Shown piece by piece: positions 14,574 to 21,501 of a DNA stretch of 22,326 nucleotides. Each line of letters starts with the position of its first letter. Positions within the stretch are counted from its first letter, which is position 1. The DNA lies in contig DKTP01000092.1 in assembly GCA_002473085.1 (NCBI GenBank), positions 1 to 22,326 on the forward strand, written 5' to 3'. The notes under the pieces were generated by a model, which saw only the letters and a list, made by a program, of their open reading frames with translations, had not been told where the DNA came from and did not search any database. The stretch is from Anaerolineales bacterium UBA7227. GTDB taxonomy: Bacteria; Chloroflexota; Anaerolineae; Anaerolineales; Villigracilaceae. Position numbers and translations under genes: made by a program.

Positions 14574-15020
14574 CTACTCTTCCGTCATCCTCTTCAACGC
14601 TTCCATCGCCTGCGAGACGGTTTCCAGGTCTGCCGCGCTGAGAGACTTCATGCGCTCCTTCATCCAGCCGCGCGTCTCTTTGAAGATGGCGTCGAGCAGG
14701 GCGTTGCCCTCGTCGGTGAGGGTCAGGTCCACCACGCGGCGGTCGGCCGCGTTCTGGACGCGCGCCACCAGTCCCTTTTTAACCAGCACGTCCACGGCCT
14801 GGCTGGTGGCGGGACGGCTGATGTTCTTCGCGGCGGCGAGTTCGGCCATCGAGTTGGGCCCGCTGCGGACGTAACGCAACGCGTGGAACTGTTCGACCGT
14901 GATGCCGAAGCGCTCCGCCGCCGTGGCGCGGATGCGCGCGCGGATGCTGCCCCACAGCGGGGGGATGGTCTCCCAAAAACGGTCAATCGTTCGCTCGCGC
15001 AGGCGCTCGGATGCGGGCAT
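14574..15020 (-). CDS. MarR-family transcriptional regulator
   Basis: The 148-residue winged-helix dimeric regulator shows the MarR layout. ERFGITVEQFHALRYVRSG near 40-58 is followed by the recognition-helix region SMAELAAAKNISRPATSQAVDVLVKKGLVARV near 59-90. The wing contains the DRR signature (NAADRRVVDLTLTDEG), then dimerisation helices. ATG at 15020 is chosen over the upstream TTG because of homology, and AAGGA lies 7-8 bases upstream. It heads a two-gene operon with the MFS exporter and likely represses itself and the pump through the palindrome at 15043-15064. The inducing ligand is not predictable. Confidence 0.93.
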   Translation of the reverse strand: MPASERLRERTIDRFWETIPPLWGSIRARIRATAAERFGITVEQFHALRYVRSGPNSMAELAAAKNISRPATSQAVDVLVKKGLVARVQNAADRRVVDLTLTDEGNALLDAIFKETRGWMKERMKSLSAADLETVSQAMEALKRMTEE

Positions 15021-15042
15021 GGTTCGTCCTTCCAAAAAGATA

Positions 15043-15064
15043 ATTCACTTAATAGTTAATGAAT
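15043..15064. promoter_or_regulatory. Candidate MarR operator
   Basis: A 22-bp AT-rich imperfect palindrome has outer arms ATTCA and TGAAT and an inner TTAATAGTTAA; 8 of 11 positions are symmetric. It overlaps the expected transcription start of the marR-MFS operon. Confidence 0.6.
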
Positions 15065-15070
15065 GAAACC

Positions 15071-15099
15071 ATTCTATGGCGCGCGGGCGATTCGGTCAA
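15071..15099 (-). promoter_or_regulatory. Promoter of the marR-MFS operon
   Basis: On the minus strand, TTGACC (15094-15099), 17-bp spacer, TAGAAT (15071-15076). The predicted start near 15064 falls at the edge of the palindrome. Confidence 0.8.
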
Positions 15100-15124
15100 G
15101 ACGCGCCGCGTGTCCCCTCCGCTT

Positions 15125-15574
15125 TCACCAGGCGCCCGTGTTCGACGGGATTTCGCCGTCCAGGTATTCCTCCGCTTTTCGGCGGTGCCCGGCGAACATG
15201 TCGGGAGGCAGTTCGTCCCGCGCAAAGAAGCGCGCCTCGGCGATCTCGCGGTCCGGTTTGCCGACAATCTCAAAATCCTCGCTGGCGAACAGGATGTTGT
15301 GTCCGCTGGCGTAACCCTCCAGGTTGGAATAGACTCCCACAAGCTGGACCTTGCCCACTTCCGCGCCCGCTTCTTCGCGGACCTCGCGGCGGGCGGCTGT
15401 TTCGACGGTTTCGCGGCGCTGGATGCCTCCGCCCGGCAGATGCCATCCGCCCCGATACGTGTGGCGGACGAGGAGGACGCGTCCCTCCTTTGCCAGGATC
15501 ACGCGCACGCCGACCGTCACCGGGCGGAAGATGAAGATGTATAGATTGTAGACAAAGTAGAGGAGCCGCAGCAT
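15125..15574 (-). CDS. NUDIX hydrolase
   Basis: The 149-residue protein holds a complete Nudix box near residues 48-70 (GGGIQRRETVETAARREVREE, then AG), matching GX5EX7REUXEEXGU. This site hydrolyses a nucleoside diphosphate linked to another group, with Mg2+. Preceding WHLPGGG fits the fold. The first 17 residues, MLRLLYFVYNLYIFIFR, are strongly hydrophobic, so the protein may attach to the membrane, which is unusual for the family. It follows the UvrD/PcrA gene by 36 bp on the same strand and may be co-transcribed. A role in cleaning oxidised nucleotides would fit the DNA-repair neighbour, but the substrate is unknown. Confidence 0.92.
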   Translation of the reverse strand: MLRLLYFVYNLYIFIFRPVTVGVRVILAKEGRVLLVRHTYRGGWHLPGGGIQRRETVETAARREVREEAGAEVGKVQLVGVYSNLEGYASGHNILFASEDFEIVGKPDREIAEARFFARDELPPDMFAGHRRKAEEYLDGEIPSNTGAW

Positions 15575-15610
15575 AGTTCCACGCTTCCAGCCAGCCGCGC
15601 GCGGACGGAG

Positions 15611-18415
15611 TTAGACGATCTTCAAATTCGCCAGGCTCGCGGCGAGACGTTTGATTCCGACCGACTCGAAGACCACGTCCACGAGTTCGTCGTCGCCGTC
15701 AATGCGCGAGTCGAGGACGATGCCCTCGCCCCAGGCCGCGTGCTGGACGCGCGTCCCGGCGCGGAAACGCGTCTCGACGACGCGCGCCGCGCGAGGTTCG
15801 GATGGACGCGCCCAGGTCGTGTGAGTCTCGCGCGGACGCAGGGATCGTCCCGTGCGCGAGCGTCCCTGAATCAGGTCGGCGGGCAGGTCATCCAAATAGC
15901 GCGAGGGGAGTTGTTCTTCGCTGTAGCCGCGTCCGCCGCGTTGGACGGCGCGGAGCAGGTATAGTCTGTCTTTGGCGCGCGTGATGCCGACGTAGAAGAG
16001 GCGGCGTTCCTCCTCCATCGCTTCGGGTTCGTCGAACGAGCGGCTGTGCGGCAGGATGCCGTCGTCGAGGCCGACGATGAAGACCGCGCCGAATTCCAGC
16101 CCCTTGGCGGCGTGGAGGGTGAGCAGCGTGGGGACGTTGCCGTCCGCGATGGTGTCCTGGTCGGAGACGAGCGCGATGTTTTCGAGGAATTCTTCGAGCG
16201 TGCGCGTGGCATAGTCGAGCGCGAGGCGTTTGAGTTCCTGCACGTTTTCCCAGCGGTCCGCGCCCTCCTCGCTTTGATCGTCAATGTAGTCTTTATAGTT
16301 GAGGTCGTTGACGATGCGGTCGAAGAGTTCGGGGACGGTGAGGGCGGGCGCGGCCGCTTTCCAGTTGGCGAGAGTCGCGCCGAAGTCCGCGAGGGGAAGC
16401 GCGGCGCGTCCCGTGAACTGATCCCAGAACGGGGAGGCCGAGCCGCGCGCCAGGTCGAGCAGGACGGTCCCCGCGGAGAGGTTCGCCTGCCGCGCCGCCA
16501 TGTGGAGGGTGGACAGCGCCTTGTCGCCGATGCCGCGCTTCGGCACGTTGATGACGCGGTCGAGGCTGGCTTCGTCGGCGGGGTTGTGGACGAGGCGCAG
16601 GAAGGAGACGATGTCTTTCACTTCGCGGCGTCCGTAGAAGCGCTGCGCGCCGACGAGGCGATAGGGCAGGCGCGCGGCGAGGAAGGCTTCCTCCAGCAGG
16701 CGGGACATGGCGTTGGTGCGATACATCACCGCGCAGTCGCCTGGCTCGAGTTGTTTCGACGCGACGAGTTGGGCGATGGTGTCCACGACGAAGGAGGCTT
16801 CGGCGTAATCGTCGGGCGCTTCGTAGAAGAAGATCTTCTCGCCCGCGCCGCGCTCGGTGTGGAGTTTTTTCTTGCGGCGATGCTGGGCGCGGTCAATGAC
16901 CGACATGGCCGCGTCGAGGATGTTTTGCCGCGAGCGATAGTTTTGCTCCAGGAGAATCACCTGCGCGTCGGGGAAGTCCGCTTCGAATCGTTGGACGTTG
17001 CGCCAGTCCGCGCCGCGCCAGCGATAGATGGAGTTGTGGACGACGATCCCACCCACGATATAGTTATGGAGGTTTTCAACTTCGAAGTCGTAGACGATTC
17101 CGCTGTATGGCTCGCGGGCGATTTCGATGATTTCATCCTCGATGATCGTCCCATCTTTTTCAACGGCGACTATCATGGATGGGATGAGGGCGTCGGCTGG
17201 GAGAAGGAAGAATTCGCGCGAGGGGTTGTTCGCGAGAAACGCGCCTGATGGGGATGAAGTTGTCGAGAGATTTACGCTTTGATTGGCGGACTCGGCGGGG
17301 GGATGAATCCCTCGCCTCAGCGCACGGAAGTCGGATGAATCCGACTCGGGCGCGTCAGCCCGCAGGGCTTCCACGAACTGAGGCGGTGGTTTTAGCCCCG
17401 ACGATTCCAACCGCGGAGACGCAGAGATACGGAGATCGTCTTGAACGGGCGACGCAAAGATAATGTGATTCGGCGTAACCGTGAAAGAGTTTCCGTTTTT
17501 GGTCGTCGCTTTGACCAGATCGCCGTTGAAATATCTCCTGCCGACATGTGCGACGCGCGACGCCGACATCATGCCGAAGCCGTTGGCGGCGAAAACGATG
17601 TCTCCCGTTTCGATGGTTTCGATTGCTCGCTTTCCCAACGGAGTGGAAATTTGCGCGCCAGTAGGGAAACACTGATCTGGATCGCCAACGCAAAAAATAT
17701 TTTTATGCGCGGACGAGAGATGCTTGACCAATGTATATTGCGCGAGGTTCGTATCTTGGAATTCGTCCACCAACACGTGGACGAATCGCCGCGCGTATTT
17801 CTCTCGCACGGACGGATTGTCCTCCAGCAGGCGCGCGGTGTAGACGAGCAGGTCGTCGAAGTCCACCGCGTTGCTGGCGACGAGGCGTTTTTGATATTCG
17901 ACGAAGATGCGCTTGACGACTTCGTCGCGGTAATTCGTGATCGGGTAATCGTCCGCGCCGATCAAATCATTCTTCGCCTTCGAGATCGAAGCGTGGACGG
18001 ACGCGGGGCGGAAGCGTTTGTCGTCGAGGTTAAATTCTTTGATGATGCTTTTGACGATCCGCTCCTGGTCGTCGGCGTCGAAGATGACGAAGTTGCTCTC
18101 CACAGGCAGGAGCTCAGCCTCGCGCCGCAGCAGGCGCGCGCAGATGGCGTGGAAGGTTCCCAGCATCATCCCTTGTGTGGCGTCCTCGCCGAGCAGGGAT
18201 TGGACGCGGGACTCCATCTCGCGCGCGGCTTTATTGGTGAACGTCACCGCCAGGATCTGGTAGGGACGGACTCCCTCGGACGCGATCAGCCAGGCGACGC
18301 GCTGAGTGAGGACGCGCGTTTTGCCCGAGCCAGGTCCCGCCAGGACGAGGACGGGGCCGCGTCCAGCCGTCACTGCTTTGCGTTGTTGGGCGTTGAGTTT
18401 GTCGAGGAAATCCAT
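15611..18415 (-). CDS. pcrA: UvrD/PcrA-type DNA helicase containing an intein
   Basis: Superfamily 1A 3'-5' helicase for nucleotide excision repair, mismatch repair and fork upkeep. The 934-residue precursor has Walker A AGPGSGKT (26-33), VTFTNKAAREM (58-68), motif II VDEFQDT (216-222), motif III split by an intein (GDPDQ before, SIYRWRGAD after), QNYRS (motif IV), LHAAKGLEF (motif V) and VGITRAKDRLYL (motif VI). The PcrA-type Tudor-like tail RVQHAAWGEGIVLD follows. Without the intein (residues 249-461) the host protein is 721 residues, normal for PcrA. The intein must splice out for a working helicase because it interrupts an ATPase motif. No strong ribosome site precedes ATG 18415. The NUDIX gene follows. 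Confidence 0.95.
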   Translation of the reverse strand: MDFLDKLNAQQRKAVTAGRGPVLVLAGPGSGKTRVLTQRVAWLIASEGVRPYQILAVTFTNKAAREMESRVQSLLGEDATQGMMLGTFHAICARLLRREAELLPVESNFVIFDADDQERIVKSIIKEFNLDDKRFRPASVHASISKAKNDLIGADDYPITNYRDEVVKRIFVEYQKRLVASNAVDFDDLLVYTARLLEDNPSVREKYARRFVHVLVDEFQDTNLAQYTLVKHLSSAHKNIFCVGDPDQCFPTGAQISTPLGKRAIETIETGDIVFAANGFGMMSASRVAHVGRRYFNGDLVKATTKNGNSFTVTPNHIIFASPVQDDLRISASPRLESSGLKPPPQFVEALRADAPESDSSDFRALRRGIHPPAESANQSVNLSTTSSPSGAFLANNPSREFFLLPADALIPSMIVAVEKDGTIIEDEIIEIAREPYSGIVYDFEVENLHNYIVGGIVVHNSIYRWRGADWRNVQRFEADFPDAQVILLEQNYRSRQNILDAAMSVIDRAQHRRKKKLHTERGAGEKIFFYEAPDDYAEASFVVDTIAQLVASKQLEPGDCAVMYRTNAMSRLLEEAFLAARLPYRLVGAQRFYGRREVKDIVSFLRLVHNPADEASLDRVINVPKRGIGDKALSTLHMAARQANLSAGTVLLDLARGSASPFWDQFTGRAALPLADFGATLANWKAAAPALTVPELFDRIVNDLNYKDYIDDQSEEGADRWENVQELKRLALDYATRTLEEFLENIALVSDQDTIADGNVPTLLTLHAAKGLEFGAVFIVGLDDGILPHSRSFDEPEAMEEERRLFYVGITRAKDRLYLLRAVQRGGRGYSEEQLPSRYLDDLPADLIQGRSRTGRSLRPRETHTTWARPSEPRAARVVETRFRAGTRVQHAAWGEGIVLDSRIDGDDELVDVVFESVGIKRLAASLANLKIV
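17033..17671 (-). mobile_element. Mini-intein in helicase motif III of UvrD/PcrA
   Basis: The 213-residue intein occupies precursor residues 249-461. Cys249 starts block A (CFPTGAQISTPLGKRAIETI). Block B carries TPNH at 314-317 (FTVTPNHIIF). Blocks F and G are YDFEVENLHNYIVGG and VVHN, ending His460-Asn461, with Ser462 as the +1 nucleophile. All residues for protein splicing are present. No LAGLIDADG or other homing-endonuclease motif is visible; the place between the two splicing halves holds a repeat-derived linker. It is therefore probably immobile but able to splice. Insertion within GDPDQ/SIYRW is in a conserved ATPase motif, as usual for inteins. Confidence 0.95.
17276..17455 (-). repeat. 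In-frame palindromic repeat replacing the endonuclease region of the intein
   Basis: It contains the perfect inverted repeat AGTCGGAT/ATCCGACT at about 17331-17348, the hairpin GCCCGCAGGGC near 17360, a repeated GGATGAATCC word, and a GCGGAGACGCAGAGATACGG tract near 17417. It encodes a Pro/Ser/Ala/Arg-rich low-complexity linker (about residues 322-380) between intein block B and the C-terminal splicing half. The frame is open throughout. Confidence 0.75.
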
Positions 18416-18439
18416 GATAAAGAGAGTAGAGAAAAGAGA

Positions 18440-18474
18440 GTAGAGAGCAGTCTGCGAGGCTGCTCTCTACTCGC
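18440..18474. repeat. 13-bp inverted repeat between mscL and uvrD/pcrA
   Basis: GAGTAGAGAGCAG at 18440-18452 and CTGCTCTCTACTC at 18462-18474 are perfect reverse complements. A related word, GAGAGTAGAGAAAAGAGAGTAG, lies next to it. Read from mscL it is followed by TCTTTTCTCT, so it may end mscL transcription, but the reiterated words look like the other repeats of this window. Confidence 0.75.
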
Positions 18475-18488
18475 CAATCATCCAACAA

Positions 18489-18875
18489 TTAGAGTTCCGA
18501 AGTGCAGTTCGGGCAGCGCGTGGCTTTGAGGTGGATGGTCGAGAAGCAGCGCGGACATTCCCTGGTGGTCGGCTCGGCGGCAGGCGCGGGCTTCCTCAGC
18601 GAGTTGGCGGCCTTGACGATGAGGAACACCACAAACGCCACGAGGAGAAAATCCACAATGGTTTGGATGAATATGCCATACTTGACCACAGCCGTCCCAA
18701 CGGTCGCTTCGAGGCTGGTGAAACTGATCCCGCCCATCAGGATGCCGATGAACGGCATGATCACGTCATTGACCAGCGAGGCGACGATCTTCCCAAACGC
18801 GCCGCCGATGATGACCGCCACGGCCAGGTCCAGCACGTTGCCGCGCATGATAAAATCCTTGAATTCCTTGAGCAT
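18489..18875 (-). CDS. mscL: Large-conductance mechanosensitive channel with zinc-ribbon tail
   Basis: Inner-membrane pentamer that opens under high membrane tension and releases solutes on hypo-osmotic shock. Family marks are KEFKDFIMRGNVLDLAVAVIIGGAFGKIV (residues 3-31, TM1 with the gate), NDVIMPFIG, and TM2 around residues 66-88 (IFIQTIVDFLLVAFVVFLIVKA). At 128 residues, length is close to normal. The usual cytoplasmic helix bundle is replaced after residue 95 by a linker and a CPRC-x11-CPNC zinc ribbon, a variant C-terminus. ATG 18875 has AGGAG 7 bases upstream. A promoter, TTGACA-17-TAGAAT, lies upstream. Confidence 0.95.
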   Translation of the reverse strand: MLKEFKDFIMRGNVLDLAVAVIIGGAFGKIVASLVNDVIMPFIGILMGGISFTSLEATVGTAVVKYGIFIQTIVDFLLVAFVVFLIVKAANSLRKPAPAAEPTTRECPRCFSTIHLKATRCPNCTSEL

Positions 18876-18905
18876 AATCTTTCTCCTGTGAAATGGAATG
18901 AACGT

Positions 18906-18934
18906 ATTCTACATTTGCGCGGAGGGGCTGTCAA
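18906..18934 (-). promoter_or_regulatory. Promoter of mscL
   Basis: On the minus strand, TTGACA (18929-18934), 17-bp spacer, TAGAAT (18906-18911), about 30 bp before the start codon. Confidence 0.8.
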
Positions 18935-18971
18935 CAAAGAAACGGGAGCAAATTAAAGTCAAAAAGAATCA

Positions 18972-19000
18972 TTGACAAATTAGAACATTCGTTCTATACT
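18972..19000 (+). promoter_or_regulatory. Promoter of the membrane protein gene at 19047
   Basis: TTGACA at 18972-18977, 17-bp spacer, TATACT at 18995-19000. The spacer is almost filled by a GAAC-N4-GTTC palindrome. Confidence 0.85.
18981..18996. promoter_or_regulatory. LexA (SOS)-box-like palindrome between -35 and -10
   Basis: TAGAAC-ATTC-GTTCTA is a perfect 6-bp-arm inverted repeat containing GAAC-N4-GTTC, the core of the Gram-positive-type LexA box. Its position between the promoter boxes would block RNA polymerase. Confidence 0.65.
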
Positions 19001-19046
19001 GTTGACATCGTCCCTCTTTGGCAGGATTGCCCCAAAGGAGTTTCCC

Positions 19047-19784
19047 ATGAACCGTAGCCTCAAATTGGAATTGACGCCCCTGCTCAGAAACGTCTCCCTG
19101 AAACGCGGCGCCGTTTTTGCCCTGATCCTCGCGGCGGCATTGCTCTCCTTCGAGATATTCAATTTTAGCACCACCCAATTCGCCTTGCAGGATATGCTGG
19201 GGAACATCACGTTCGCCGATATGCGCTGGTCCACCATCCTCGCGCTGGCCTTCTGCGGGATGGACTTCGCCGGCATCGCCCGCATCTTCACCCCAGAACA
19301 GGGACGCAACGAGCCGGCCGAGGTCTGGTATCTCTTCGGCGCATGGCTTCTGGCCGCGGCCTTCAACGCCGTATTGACGTGGTGGGGCGTGTCGGTGGCG
19401 GTCGCCAACCACCAGACTGCCGGCTCCGCCCTGCTTGGGGCCGCCACAGTCACGCGCGGCGTTCCGATCTTCGTCGCCGCGATGGTCTGGCTGATTCGCG
19501 TCCTCATCATCGGGACGTTCTCCATCGCGGGCGACCGCCTGTTCTCCTCGGCGGACGCGCGTCAATCGTATCGTTCCTACAGTCGGCCGGCCGCGCCGGT
19601 TGAGGAGCCGCGGCCCCAGCCGCGTCCCGCGCCGCGCCCCGTCCCGACGTATATTCGCCCCGCGCCGCGGCCTGTCCCTGCGGCTCCCGCCAACCTGCGG
19701 ACTCCCGCGAGCGCCGAGCCGACCTACCATCCTGTTGGGATGACGGCCCGCGGCCTCGGCGAACAGACTTCCACCCGGAGGTGA
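19047..19784 (+). CDS. Hypothetical membrane protein with proline-rich tail, possibly SOS-regulated
   Basis: Not recognised. The 245-residue protein has four likely TM helices: about 22-42 (AVFALILAAALLSFEIFNF), 65-80 (TILALAFCGMDFAG), 100-122 (WYLFGAWLLAAAFNAVLTWWGV) and 137-163 (ATVTRGVPIFVAAMVWLIRVLIIGTF). A 75-residue Pro/Arg/Ala-rich tail (PRPQPRPAPRPVP repeats) follows, probably cytoplasmic and disordered. ATG 19047 has AAAGGAG 6 bases upstream. The strong promoter contains a LexA-box-like palindrome, so it may be induced by DNA damage; SOS genes of unknown function with TM segments often act on cell division or toxicity, but that is inference. The gene is monocistronic, with a shared terminator after it. 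Confidence 0.82.
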   Translation: MNRSLKLELTPLLRNVSLKRGAVFALILAAALLSFEIFNFSTTQFALQDMLGNITFADMRWSTILALAFCGMDFAGIARIFTPEQGRNEPAEVWYLFGAWLLAAAFNAVLTWWGVSVAVANHQTAGSALLGAATVTRGVPIFVAAMVWLIRVLIIGTFSIAGDRLFSSADARQSYRSYSRPAAPVEEPRPQPRPAPRPVPTYIRPAPRPVPAAPANLRTPASAEPTYHPVGMTARGLGEQTSTRR

Positions 19785-19817
19785 ACCTCGGCGTTTCCGC
19801 CACATTTCATCCAACGC

Positions 19818-19847
19818 AAAGAGACGGCTCCTTTGAGCCGTCTCTTT
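19818..19847. terminator. Bidirectional intrinsic terminator
   Basis: AAAGAGACGGCTC at 19818-19830 and GAGCCGTCTCTTT at 19835-19847 form a perfect 13-bp stem with a CTTT loop. It sits between two convergent genes, and T-rich stem ends serve both directions. Confidence 0.92.
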
Positions 19848-19849
19848 GT

Positions 19850-20599
19850 TCAGCGGGGTTTGAACACGGAAAGATACGCCAACGGGACGTACCCCGCGCG
19901 GCGAAAGAGTCCCATCCCCATTTCAGAGGCGAGCAGGATCATGCGGCGCAGGCCGAGGTGATTGGCTTCCTGGTGGACGCGGCGCAGCATCCGCGTCCCG
20001 ATGCCGCGCTGACGATAAATGGGCAGCGTGTATAACTGGTTGAGACAGCCGACTCCCTCGCTAGCCGTGACAAGTTGCGCCCAGCCGACGGCGCGGTGTT
20101 CGAGTTGGGCGTAGAAGTTGACGATCTGCGCGTCGCCCCAAACCTGCGGCGGGATGCGCTCCCCGCCCGCGGCCAATCCCTGATTGACGAACTCGATCTC
20201 CTCGGCGGAGGCGATCTTGTGGACGTGCGTCCAGCCGCGCGGCGTTTTGACGGGGAGAGACAGTCCCAGCAGCAGGGTGGTCTCGATGAACTCGTAGCCG
20301 AGTCCCTCGTATTGGAGTTTCAATTCGGGTTCGGCGGGTCTTTCGTGGAACACATCGAGGATGTACGCCTCGCCCGGCTTTTTGGGATAGGAGTTGACGC
20401 GTCCCGCCACGACGACCGGATCCTGTTCCACGGCCATGAATTCCAATTGGAAGGGGATGCCGGGGACGCGGTTCTTGTAATACGAGACGCTCACGCCGTC
20501 CAAGTCTTCATGGCGGGTACGATACGCCGTCCGATAGACGTGGTTGTGACTTTGGATGAGGGCCTCGACAGCCCAGCGGTTGGAGAGGGCGGGCGGCAT
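19850..20599 (-). CDS. GNAT-family N-acetyltransferase
   Basis: The 249-residue protein has a clear acetyl-CoA-binding GNAT domain in its second half. NFYAQLEHRAVGWAQLVTASEGVGCLNQLYTLPIYR leads to motif A, RQRGIGTRMLRRV, near 205-217, and then GLRRMILLASEMGMGLFRRAGYVPL near the end. The first half (HEDLDGVSVSYYKNRVPGIPFQLE onward) looks like a degenerate second GNAT-like or capping domain. It transfers an acyl group from a CoA thioester to an amine; the substrate is unknown. The start ATG at 20599 lies 2 bp after the stop of the upstream acetyltransferase gene, so it is translationally coupled. A strong terminator follows, making it the last gene of the operon. Confidence 0.88.
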   Translation of the reverse strand: MPPALSNRWAVEALIQSHNHVYRTAYRTRHEDLDGVSVSYYKNRVPGIPFQLEFMAVEQDPVVVAGRVNSYPKKPGEAYILDVFHERPAEPELKLQYEGLGYEFIETTLLLGLSLPVKTPRGWTHVHKIASAEEIEFVNQGLAAGGERIPPQVWGDAQIVNFYAQLEHRAVGWAQLVTASEGVGCLNQLYTLPIYRQRGIGTRMLRRVHQEANHLGLRRMILLASEMGMGLFRRAGYVPLAYLSVFKPR

Positions 20600-20601
20600 G
20601 G

Positions 20602-21459
20602 TCAAAGTACGTTTCCCAGCGTGGATTCGCCGTCGGCGAGGACGTAGAAGCTCTGGCCGCGGTCGAGGACAAAGTCGGTGACGAGGTAACCTGCGCCGAA
20701 GCAGGTCTCGAAGAGTTCGCGGGTGAAGAAGCGCCAGTCGCGGGCGAGGGCGAGGTCGGCGGATTTGAGCGCCATGAAGTCGAACGGAATTTCGACGAGG
20801 GCGAGGCGTCCGTCGGGGTGGGAGAAATGTTCGGGCGGCTGAAGGAATCCGTCGGCGCGGGCGATGGGGACGTGAAGAGGCTGGGTCTCCGCCTGTTGAA
20901 AGTGGAGCAGGCCGAGGGTCCCGCGTGACCGTTTGCCGAGGCGGCGTTCGACGCGGCGAGTGCGAATCCACCAATCCACATGGAAGCGGTCGGAGGGGAG
21001 TCCGGCGTTGAGGCCGTCGCGCATGTCGCCGTATTGCGAGCGCAGGTAGGCGCTGCAGACCGCGCCGAGTTTTGCGATGTTGAGATGGGCGTTGCGGCTG
21101 AGGAGCGGGTCGTACGTCCACGTGACGTGGTCGAGTCCCTGTTGGCGCGCCATCTGCCATTGGGCGCGTTTGAGGAGGAAGCCGAGGCCCAGGTCGCGGT
21201 GCGACTCGAGGACGCCGAGCATGTGCGAGCAGTGTTTGGCGCGCGGGCCGTCGGGCAGGGACTCGAAACCGGGAAAGCCGAAGAGGAAACCGACCATTTT
21301 CTCTCCCTCGAACGCGCCGAGGACGAGCCCGCCGTTGTGGACGGCGGCGATGAGCAAATGCGCGGGGACCACCTCGGTCTCGCTGCCAGGCCAGACCTGC
21401 CGCTGGAGTTCTTCGATGGCGGCCATTTCATCGGGGGTTTCGAGGAGGCGGATGGTCAT
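20602..21459 (-). CDS. Predicted GNAT-superfamily acetyltransferase (larger uncharacterised type)
   Basis: The 285-residue protein starts MTIRLLETPDEMAAIEELQRQVWPG, with the GNAT-type strand-helix opening. It continues VLGAFEGEKMVGFLFGFPG near 46-64 and KHCSHMLGVLESHRDLGLGFLLKRAQ near 75-100, where RDLGLG takes the place of the CoA-binding loop. TWTYDPLLSRNAHLNIAKLGA and the following SQYGDMRDGLNAGLPSDRFHVDWW are marks of a conserved family usually labelled predicted acetyltransferase. The C-terminal half (substrate side, LVEIPFDFMALKSADLALARDWR) is specific to that family. Substrate is not known. It is 42 bp after the SDR-type gene and directly upstream of a second GNAT gene, with all three in one probable operon. 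Confidence 0.85.
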   Translation of the reverse strand: MTIRLLETPDEMAAIEELQRQVWPGSETEVVPAHLLIAAVHNGGLVLGAFEGEKMVGFLFGFPGFESLPDGPRAKHCSHMLGVLESHRDLGLGFLLKRAQWQMARQQGLDHVTWTYDPLLSRNAHLNIAKLGAVCSAYLRSQYGDMRDGLNAGLPSDRFHVDWWIRTRRVERRLGKRSRGTLGLLHFQQAETQPLHVPIARADGFLQPPEHFSHPDGRLALVEIPFDFMALKSADLALARDWRFFTRELFETCFGAGYLVTDFVLDRGQSFYVLADGESTLGNVL

Positions 21460-21501
21460 TGTTGGAATCAGAGGGCAACTATGGAAAAGCGCCGATTTCG
21501 C

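Noticed and set aside
12561..15059. Very long open frame on the plus strand
   Set aside because: It lies opposite the well-supported nucleotidyltransferase, MFS and MarR genes. Its product is His/Asp/Arg-rich with no domain, typical of antisense of GC-rich coding DNA.
17269..17460. Degenerate homing endonuclease in the intein linker
   Set aside because: The stretch is only about 60-70 residues, low-complexity and made of inverted repeats, with no LAGLIDADG or HNH motif.
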